A stretch of DNA of 64,000 nucleotides from Neorhizobium lilium (GTDB taxonomy: Bacteria > Pseudomonadota > Alphaproteobacteria > Rhizobiales > Rhizobiaceae): NCBI RefSeq assembly GCF_004053875.1, contig NZ_SBIP01000003.1, positions 186,001 to 250,000 on the forward strand, written 5' to 3'. Below are positions 58,287-64,000 of this stretch, piece after piece (position 1 is the first letter of the stretch; each line of letters starts with the position of its first letter). A program made the position numbers and the translations under genes. A model generated the notes under the pieces. That model did not search any database and was not told the DNA's origin. It worked only from the letters and a program-made list of their open reading frames with translations.

Positions 58287-58312
58287 CTAGCCGGAGCATA
58301 TACTCCGGCTAG
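58287..58312. other. Hairpin between raa-like and ggt genes
   Basis: CTAGCCGGAG (58287-58296) and CTCCGGCTAG (58303-58312) are perfect 10-base arms with a CATATA loop, inside the leftward operon. There is no T-run. It could stabilise the upstream message, lowering expression of ggt and the SDR relative to the transporter. Confidence 0.6.
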
Positions 58313-58322
58313 AAAGCATGGA

Positions 58323-58991
58323 TCAGACGAGATTTGCCAGAACTTTGGCCGTCGCACCCGACAGATCGCCGAGCTTGATGCCGGTTTCGCGAACGCTTGC
58401 CTCGCGCGCCTTGCCGCGGAGCTGGATGTCGATAGCCTTCTGTGCCTCGGATGCCACCTCTTCCGGCGGCAGAACGACGACACCGCTTTCATCGGCCAGC
58501 ACGGCATCGCCCGGCATAACCACGGTATTGCCGACCGAGACCGGCACGTTGATCGCACCGCCGAGATCGTAGATGCGGGTGGTGATCGGCGAGATGCCGC
58601 GGCACCACATCGGGAAATCCGACTGGACGATTTCCTCAAGGTCAGTGCAGGGGCCGTCGACTACGGCGCCGACGGCACCGGCTGCCTTGGCACCGACCGT
58701 CACGCCGCCGCCCCAGCAGGCATAACGGTCGTCATGCAGTCGGTCGACGATGACGAAGTCGCCCGGTCGGATGAGGCTGAGGAGATGGTGCAGCAGGGTG
58801 GAATCCGGGCCGGGAATGGCGATGGTGACGGCAGTGCCGACGACGCGGCGGCCCGGGATCAGCGGCTGGATCTGCCTGTGCAGGAAACCGAAATGCCGCC
58901 AGTGACCGAGCGTGGCGGTTTCGACCTGCGCCAGAAGGTCGAGATCCTGCTTGGCGATCTGTGCCGGCATCGGATTGATTTTGTAAGCCAT
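58323..58991 (-). CDS. RraA-like/HMG-aldolase family protein
   Basis: A 222-residue protein of the RraA/4-hydroxy-4-methyl-2-oxoglutarate aldolase fold. GRRVVGTAVTIAIPGPDSTLLHHLLSLIRPGDFVIVDRLHDDRYACWGG, then GAVVDGPCTDLEEI and VMPGDAVLADESGVVVLPPE contain the metal- and substrate-binding Gly, Arg and Asp pattern (DGPCTD here replaces the more usual DGA-x-RD). Family members split oxo acids into pyruvate and a second acid. It lies 27 bases after the PotC gene, within the importer operon. Confidence 0.88.
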   Translation of the reverse strand: MAYKINPMPAQIAKQDLDLLAQVETATLGHWRHFGFLHRQIQPLIPGRRVVGTAVTIAIPGPDSTLLHHLLSLIRPGDFVIVDRLHDDRYACWGGGVTVGAKAAGAVGAVVDGPCTDLEEIVQSDFPMWCRGISPITTRIYDLGGAINVPVSVGNTVVMPGDAVLADESGVVVLPPEEVASEAQKAIDIQLRGKAREASVRETGIKLGDLSGATAKVLANLV

Positions 58992-59018
58992 GTTCGGATC
59001 CAATCTGTGAAGTGAAAG

Positions 59019-59810
59019 TTAGCGGTCAAAGGCCTTGGCGAAACCGACGCTGCGCTCGACGACGAGGACGATTGCAAGCGAAAGCGCGATCATCAGAACG
59101 GCGAGCACGGCCACCATCGGATCGGTGCGCTCGTCGACATAGCGGTAGAGGGCGACCGGCAAAGTCTGCAGCCGCGGTCCGACAATGAACAGCGACAGCA
59201 CGATCTCGTCGAACGACAGGATGAGCGCGATGGCGCTGGAGGCGATCACCCCGGGTGTCAGCCGCGGCAGGGTGATCTGCATGAACACCTGCAATGGCCT
59301 CGCACCGAGCGTCATGGCCGCCTCGTCGACATCCGTGCCGAGATTGCTGAGCGTGGTCTGAAGGATGCGGATGCTGAAGGGCAGCGTCATCACCAGATGC
59401 GCCAGCACCAGGCCGGGATAGGTGGCAACCAGGCCGGCCGGCGTGAACACCATCAGGATGCCCAGACCGAGCATCATGGCGGGCAGGACCAGCGGCGCGA
59501 TGACCAGGCTGCGGATCAGCGCGCGGCCCGGAAAATCCAGCCGCACCAGCGCATAGGCGGCCGGCAGGCCGAGGGCGAGGCTGAGCGCCGCGACGATCAC
59601 CGCGATAATGGCGCTGTTGCGGAAACCCTGCATGAAGCTGGTATTGCCAAGCACCGTTCCGTACCATTTCAGGCTCCAGCCCGAGGGTGGAAAGGACAGG
59701 TAGCTGTCAGCGCTGAAGGAGATCACCAGGATGATCGCCATCGGCATGAACACGATGCAGAAGACCAGCGTGACATAGGCGCGCGAGATGAAGGAAAGGA
59801 ACTTTGTCAT
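59019..59810 (-). CDS. ABC permease, PotC type
   Basis: A 263-residue inner-membrane permease with six helices. The EAA loop is VDEAAMTLGARPLQVFMQITLPRLTPG, and the N-terminal SFSADSYLSFPPSGWSLKWYG is the PotC-type loop. It forms the channel with the PotB-type gene, which ends three bases before it. Confidence 0.94.
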   Translation of the reverse strand: MTKFLSFISRAYVTLVFCIVFMPMAIILVISFSADSYLSFPPSGWSLKWYGTVLGNTSFMQGFRNSAIIAVIVAALSLALGLPAAYALVRLDFPGRALIRSLVIAPLVLPAMMLGLGILMVFTPAGLVATYPGLVLAHLVMTLPFSIRILQTTLSNLGTDVDEAAMTLGARPLQVFMQITLPRLTPGVIASSAIALILSFDEIVLSLFIVGPRLQTLPVALYRYVDERTDPMVAVLAVLMIALSLAIVLVVERSVGFAKAFDR

Positions 59811-59813
59811 GCC

Positions 59814-60683
59814 TTATGCCCTCCGGGTCAGCAGTCGAAGCGCTAGGCCGGTCAGCCCCATGGCGAGGACAAAAAACGCCAGCATGAGAAAGGACAGTGC
59901 GGCCGCCGTCGGCCAGTCGAGCGAGACCAGCGCAAGGTCGTAGACTTCGGTCGCCAGCAGGAATACCCGGCCTCCGCCCAGCAGGGATGGCGTGATGAAG
60001 GAGGAGACGCACAGCACGAAGCCGATCGTCAGCCCCGCAAGGATCGCCGGCAGGCTGAGTGGCAGGGTGACGTGCCAGAACACCTTCTGCGGCGGTGCTC
60101 CGAGCGACATGGCCGCATCGTCGAGCCGCCTGTCGAGCTTGCCGAGCCCGGCCGCGATGGTGAGGAACATGTAGGGCATTATGCTTTCCGACAGACCGAT
60201 GATCACCCCCGAATAGTTGTTGACCATGCGCAGCGGTTCGCTGATCAGCCCGATGACCCGCAGAAGGTGGTTAACCGGGCCGGCGTCTCCGAGAGTGACG
60301 AGCCAGCCGAAAGATCGCACCACGGCCGAGATCAGCAGCGGCGATGCGGCGAGAACGGTCAGTGGCGTGCGCCACCGCGACGTCATCCGCGACAGTGCCA
60401 GCGCCATCGGATAGGCGAGCAGCAGTGCCACGACGGAACAGGTGATCGACAGCTGCAGGGTTCGGCGCAGCAGGTCCAGGTAATAGCTGTCCTGAAGGAT
60501 GCCGAGATAGGTCTTCAGACTGATCGCCTTGGTGATGGCGCCGTAGTCCGAAATGTTCAGCGACATGCGGAACAGCCACAGGATCGGGCCGATGAAAGAG
60601 ATCGTCAGCACGATCAGTACCGGAGCAAGAAGCAGCCAGGGTGTCATTCTCGTGCTGGTGCCGGGAACCGTGAAGCGGTTCAT
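59814..60683 (-). CDS. ABC permease, PotB type
   Basis: A 289-residue permease with six helices ([25 protein letters not shown] at the start; EAA loop [27 protein letters not shown]). The start codon overlaps the stop of the ATPase gene (ATGA at 60680). Family relatives carry polyamines, phosphonates, iron or other small cations and acids, so the ligand cannot be read from the permease. Confidence 0.94.
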   Translation of the reverse strand: MNRFTVPGTSTRMTPWLLLAPVLIVLTISFIGPILWLFRMSLNISDYGAITKAISLKTYLGILQDSYYLDLLRRTLQLSITCSVVALLLAYPMALALSRMTSRWRTPLTVLAASPLLISAVVRSFGWLVTLGDAGPVNHLLRVIGLISEPLRMVNNYSGVIIGLSESIMPYMFLTIAAGLGKLDRRLDDAAMSLGAPPQKVFWHVTLPLSLPAILAGLTIGFVLCVSSFITPSLLGGGRVFLLATEVYDLALVSLDWPTAAALSFLMLAFFVLAMGLTGLALRLLTRRA

Positions 60684-61795
60684 GCCGCAAAGATCCGCAT
60701 ATCGGTGGAACGCCAGCTGAGTGCTACCTCGGCGCCCGGTTGTGCCAGTTGTGCTTCGTCGCTGCCAGGCCGGAGTTCGGCCACCAGCTTCTGGCCGCCG
60801 GCCAGTTCCAGTTCGACCTCGATCACGCTCCCGACGAAGACGCTGCGGATGACGCGTGCCGTCAATCCACTGGCATCCGGCCTGGAAAGCTGGATGGCGT
60901 GTGGCCGAACCATTGCGGACATTTTTGCACCCTCGGCGGCACCCATTGGCAGTTCCCCGGCGCTTGGTGCAGGGAGTGCCTGACCTTCATGCTCAAGCCG
61001 CGGTGCACCCGCGCCAAGACTGAGCGTCGCCGAAACGCTGTTGGCGCGACCGATGAAACCGGCCACGAAGGGCGTTGCCGCCTTGTCGTAAACCTCGACC
61101 GGCGTTCCGATCTGCTCGAGCCGGCCGCCGTTCATCACCGCGATCCGGTCGCACATGGTCAACGCTTCCTGCTGGTCATGCGTCACGAACAAAGTCGTGA
61201 TGCCGGTGCGGGACTGGATGTCGCGAATCTCGAAACGCATCTCATCGCGCAGGCGCGCATCTAGGTTCGAGAGGGGTTCGTCGAGCAAAAGGATTTCCGG
61301 CTCGATGACGATGGCGCGTGCAATGGCAACACGTTGCTGCTGTCCGCCCGATAGCTCGGCGGGACGACGGTTGCCGAAACCTTCAAGCCGCACGGCACGC
61401 AGGGCTTCGGCCACCCGTGCGGCGCTTTCGTCCTTGCCGACCTTGCGCAGCCGCAAGCCGAAGGCGACGTTCTGGGCCACCGTCATATGTGGGAACAGTG
61501 CATAGGACTGGAACACCAGGCCTAGATTGCGTTCCCACGGCGGACGCGAGACGATGTTCTCGCCGCCGATGATGATCTGCCCGGATGTCGGGGCGAGAAG
61601 CCCCGCAAACATCCGCAGCGTAGTGGATTTTCCGCAGCCGGACGGACCCAGCAGCCCGATGAATTCGCCCTCGGCGATATCGAAGGACAAGGAGTCGACG
61701 GCCGGGCGTTCACCGCCGTAGTCGAAGGTCAGCTTGTCGATCGTGATATGGGCGGGCGATGAGGCGAGAGTCATGGATCCGTCCTGCTGGTTCAT
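60680..61795 (-). CDS. ABC ATPase, PotA type
   Basis: A 371-residue ATPase. Walker A is [10 protein letters not shown]-loop VFQSYALF, signature [15 protein letters not shown], Walker [13 protein letters not shown], switch His in FVTHDQQEA. The C-terminal TOBE domain ([27 protein letters not shown]) regulates binding or uptake. The ATG at 61795 overlaps the stop of the receptor gene; an ATG at 61774 is the alternative. Confidence 0.95.
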   Translation of the reverse strand: MNQQDGSMTLASSPAHITIDKLTFDYGGERPAVDSLSFDIAEGEFIGLLGPSGCGKSTTLRMFAGLLAPTSGQIIIGGENIVSRPPWERNLGLVFQSYALFPHMTVAQNVAFGLRLRKVGKDESAARVAEALRAVRLEGFGNRRPAELSGGQQQRVAIARAIVIEPEILLLDEPLSNLDARLRDEMRFEIRDIQSRTGITTLFVTHDQQEALTMCDRIAVMNGGRLEQIGTPVEVYDKAATPFVAGFIGRANSVSATLSLGAGAPRLEHEGQALPAPSAGELPMGAAEGAKMSAMVRPHAIQLSRPDASGLTARVIRSVFVGSVIEVELELAGGQKLVAELRPGSDEAQLAQPGAEVALSWRSTDMRIFAA

Positions 61796-62841
61796 TTGCC
61801 GGCCGAGATGATCTGGCGTTTCCAGATCTGGTTCCATTCATCCGACTTCGTGGCAGCCCAGCCCCAGTCGAGCGGCAGCGTCTTGTCGAGTTGGCCAGCA
61901 ACGGTGAGGGCCATCGCCTTGTCGCTGACCTTGGCCTTGGAATTCACGGGTGCGTAGAACATTGCTTCCGTGAAAGCGGCCTGTGCCTCGGGCGATAGCG
62001 CATAGTCGATGAAGGCCTTGGCGGCGACCGGGTTCTTGGAGCCCTGCACGAGATTGATCGTGTTGATCTGCAGGATCGTGCCTTCCTTGGGAAGCATGAC
62101 GCCAAGCTTGCCCTTGGATTCATCGGCATAATATTGGCCGCGGGCGTTCCAGCCGGTGCCCAGCACGTCGGTGCCGTTGATGACCAGCGTATAGGCGTCA
62201 GGCTTGGGATCGAATGTCTGCACGCCGGGTGCCATTTCAGCCAGTTTTGCGGCGGACTGCTTGACCGACTTGGTATAATCCTCGCCCAGCATGGCCGAGG
62301 TCATCACCATCAGGCCCGAACCGAGAATGGAAGGCATCGAAGTCACGGCCATCTTGCCGGCATAGGCCTTGTCCCAGAGCACTTCGAGCGAGGTTGGAGG
62401 TGTCGGAAACGCTTCGGTATTGTAGATCACCACGAGATTGTCGAAGGTGACCGCAGGGCCGTAACCTTCCTTGACGATCGCCTGCGGTACGAGATCGGCA
62501 AGGTTCGGAACGTCTGCGGCGGTCAGCGGTGCAAGAAGGCCTTCCTTGTCGCCGATCAGCGAGGTCGAAACGTCGAAGATCACCACGTCCGTCTGCGGGT
62601 CGCCGGCCTGTGAGCGCAGGTTGCCAAGCATGGCCGAGGAGGCGTTGGAGGCGAAGTAGTTCACCTTCACATTGGGATATTTTGCCAGAAAAGGCTTGAT
62701 CACCGCATCGTTGTACTTGTCTTGAAAAATTCCGGAATAAGCGGTGAGTGTGATTTCGCCCGACACATCGGCGGATTGGGCCTGCGCGGTTGTGGAGAGC
62801 AGCGCGGCGAAGATGATGGCGGGAAGCAGTCGAGTAATCAT
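61792..62841 (-). CDS. ABC solute-binding protein, PotD/Fe3+ type (family 1)
   Basis: A 349-residue periplasmic receptor. A Sec signal covers residues 1-22 (MITRLLPAIIFAALLSTTAQAQ). The mature protein starts SADVSGEITLTAYSGIFQDKYNDAVIKPF and has LGVMLPKEGTILQINTINLV, typical of the PotD-like clade. AGGAG lies nine bases before the ATG. As the first gene of the operon it follows the three-part operator at 63070, the probable site of DeoR control. A small anion or amine is the likely ligand. Confidence 0.94.
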   Translation of the reverse strand: MITRLLPAIIFAALLSTTAQAQSADVSGEITLTAYSGIFQDKYNDAVIKPFLAKYPNVKVNYFASNASSAMLGNLRSQAGDPQTDVVIFDVSTSLIGDKEGLLAPLTAADVPNLADLVPQAIVKEGYGPAVTFDNLVVIYNTEAFPTPPTSLEVLWDKAYAGKMAVTSMPSILGSGLMVMTSAMLGEDYTKSVKQSAAKLAEMAPGVQTFDPKPDAYTLVINGTDVLGTGWNARGQYYADESKGKLGVMLPKEGTILQINTINLVQGSKNPVAAKAFIDYALSPEAQAAFTEAMFYAPVNSKAKVSDKAMALTVAGQLDKTLPLDWGWAATKSDEWNQIWKRQIISAGK

Positions 62842-63069
62842 CAACACATTCTCCTGTTAGGTGAAGCGGCCCGGTTGTCGAGGTGGCTGCCAGGATGGCA
62901 GCGGCACGATGAAGCGTGGATTGGCCGGAGCCTTCTTCACCCGGGCTGTCCGTCGCGTCGAAGGGTGTGGCGTTTCAAACGATCCACTGCCACGCGATGC
63001 AACGATCTGGGGCCGCCAATGTCCAATCGAATTTTCTTAACTTCGACATCAGAAAAATTTTGGCCAGTA

Positions 63070-63110
63070 TCAGGCCATTTTTTAGTCGCTTCAGAGGACT
63101 AAGTGCCTGA
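63070..63110. promoter_or_regulatory. Three-part operator before the PotD-type operon
   Basis: TCAGGC (63070-63075), TTCAG (63090-63094) and GCCTGA (63105-63110) have the same N14 and N10 spacings as the copy at 51387-51431. The spacer sequences differ, so the shared elements are likely protein contacts. Confidence 0.75.
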
Positions 63111-63124
63111 AAAATGGTCATTTT

Positions 63125-63164
63125 CGAAAAAAATCCTCCGTACGCACGAGGCGAACGGAGGATT
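63125..63164 (-). terminator. Terminator of the ghrA-like gene
   Basis: Read leftwards, AATCCTCCGT (complement of 63155-63164) and ACGGAGGATT (complement of 63132-63141) pair around a 13-base loop, followed by TTTTTT. It lies about 33 bases past the stop at 63197. Confidence 0.88.
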
Positions 63165-63196
63165 CCGTGTAAATTTCCAAAACGAAATCTATGAGG

Positions 63197-64000
63197 TTAG
63201 TAACCGCGCTTGGCGTCCGCGAGATCGGTGACGGTTCCAGTCTCCTGGAAGGTCCGGATGTTCTTCGCCACGATCTTGCTCCCGGTCGGCGCATCGATCA
63301 GCGAGGCGACATGCGGAGTGATAGTAATCTTAGGGTTGAGCCAGAACGGATGCGATGCCGGCAGGGGTTCGACATGGAAGACGTCGAGGGTCGCGCTGCT
63401 GATCTGTCCGGAATTCAGGGCCTCGACGAGATCGCTATCGACGAGATGCGGACCACGGGCCGCATTGACGATGCTGGCACCGCGTTTCAGACGGTTGAAC
63501 GTATCGGCATTGAGTATCCCGCGTGTGCTCTCCGTCAAGGGCAGCAGGCAGACAAGGATCTCCGTGCCTTCCAGGAAAGCACCAAAACCCTCGGCGCCGG
63601 AATAGCATTGTATACCCGGCAGATCCTTGGCGGACCGTGACCAGCCGCGCACCTCGAAACCGATCTGTTTCAGGAGTTCCGCGGCCGCGGCGCCGAGATT
63701 GCCCAGTCCCATCACGCCGACGCGGCGCTGGGTGGCGGGCGGAACGACGATCTGTTCCCAAAGCTGGCGGGCCTGGTTCGCCTGGATGGCGGGCAGCTCG
63801 CGATGATGGCGCAAAACGTGAAGAGCCACGTATTCCTTCATCCGCTGCGTCAGGTCGGTGCCGACCGTGCGGATGATCGGCACGTGCAGCGGCAGTTGCT
63901 CGTCTGCCAGCACATGGTCGATGCCTGCACCCAGAGACACGATGGCCTTCAGGTTCCGGAATGGCTTCATGGCCCCCGTCGCCGGCCGCCAGAGCACGGA
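63197..64000 (-). CDS. ghrA: Glyoxylate/hydroxypyruvate reductase A-like, 5' end missing
   Basis: The last 267 or so residues of a D-2-hydroxyacid dehydrogenase; the gene runs past the right edge of the window, so the start is not seen. KAIVSLGAGIDHVL, then the NAD(P) motif GVMGLGNLGAAAAELL, the catalytic Arg in VNAARGPHLVDSDLV, Glu in FHVEPLP and His in TPHVASL are all present. The pattern is GhrA-like, reducing glyoxylate or hydroxypyruvate. It is the gene before the PotD-type operon on the same strand but is separated from it by a terminator. Confidence 0.92.
   Translation of the reverse strand, partial: SVLWRPATGAMKPFRNLKAIVSLGAGIDHVLADEQLPLHVPIIRTVGTDLTQRMKEYVALHVLRHHRELPAIQANQARQLWEQIVVPPATQRRVGVMGLGNLGAAAAELLKQIGFEVRGWSRSAKDLPGIQCYSGAEGFGAFLEGTEILVCLLPLTESTRGILNADTFNRLKRGASIVNAARGPHLVDSDLVEALNSGQISSATLDVFHVEPLPASHPFWLNPKITITPHVASLIDAPTGSKIVAKNIRTFQETGTVTDLADAKRGY

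Larger units (their letters stand above)
62842..63196. other. Promoter region of the PotD-type operon
   Basis: There is no gene in these 355 bases. The right part holds the terminator of the gene at 63197 and the three-part operator. Around it, nested inverted repeats (TAGTC 63083-63087 with GACTA 63097-63101; CCATTTTT 63075-63082 with AAAAATGG 63110-63117) suggest a structured or multiply bound promoter. About 230 bases separate the operator from the receptor's ATG. Confidence 0.6.

Overview
The window looks like chromosome of a member of the Rhizobiaceae (Rhizobium/Agrobacterium-like alphaproteobacterium). Reasons: high G+C with strong GC3 bias; an mbfA iron exporter with a near-perfect Irr 'ICE' operator; the infC-rpmI-rplT-pheS-pheT order; a bacterial transglutaminase-like cysteine peptidase; and palindromic repeats of the kind common in rhizobial genomes. 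No rRNA, tRNA, CRISPR array or insertion sequence was found. The genus is inference.

Layout. 1-2.3 kb: repeat-rich start, two small conserved-type genes and an A+T-rich orphan gene. 2.4-9.4 kb: lepA, two MFS exporters with XRE-cupin and TetR regulators, a GNAT and a HAD hydrolase. 9.5-11.2 kb: small stress/translation genes (rpsU with a TTG start, a cold-shock protein with a long leader). 11.5-15.4 kb: an orphan TRAP binding protein, Irr-controlled mbfA, a C93 peptidase and an alpha/beta hydrolase. 15.6-21.8 kb: infC (AUC start), rpmI, rplT, pheS and pheT, with a brnTA toxin-antitoxin pair and a GFA-domain gene lodged between pheS and pheT. 21.9-36.7 kb: housekeeping and accessory genes (peptidase-like protein, two aldo/keto reductases, a Gfo/Idh dehydrogenase, a GtrA/GT2/membrane glycosylation set, an orphan phage spike-base-like protein, xseA, an M29 aminopeptidase, ybaK, an O6-methylguanine methyltransferase, yqaA, vapBC). 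36.8-39.7 kb: a LysR regulator divergent from an SDR, a small NADP-binding protein and a gene remnant.

39.7-64 kb is the most interesting part and reads as one accessory locus. A LuxR 'solo' without a LuxI carries Met and Trp at the two positions (TraR W57 and Y61) that mark the plant-signal-sensing OryR/PsoR/NesR/PipR subfamily. It is flanked by two proline-iminopeptidase-like genes, and the second heads a complete dipeptide-type ABC importer operon. Next to this lie a DeoR regulator cotranscribed with a YdiJ-type FAD/Fe-S dehydrogenase, a divergent operon of a GlpA-like FAD protein with a BFD [2Fe-2S] domain, a GlpB-like flavoprotein and an FGGY kinase, and a second importer operon (PotDABC type) that also carries an RraA-like aldolase, a cytoplasmic-looking gamma-glutamyltransferase and an SDR. 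A glyoxylate/hydroxypyruvate-reductase-like gene runs off the right end.

Two promoters 11.7 kb apart, the divergent one at 51.4 kb and the one before the PotD-type operon at 63.1 kb, share an exact three-part signature, TCAGGC-N14-TTCAG-N10-GCCTGA. I infer that the DeoR protein governs both, so the dehydrogenase/kinase genes and the second importer would form one regulon. Working hypothesis: a plant-derived amide- or peptide-linked compound is sensed by the LuxR solo, imported, cleaved by the peptidases and gamma-glutamyltransferase, and the released alcohol or hydroxy acid is phosphorylated and oxidised. The substrate is unknown.
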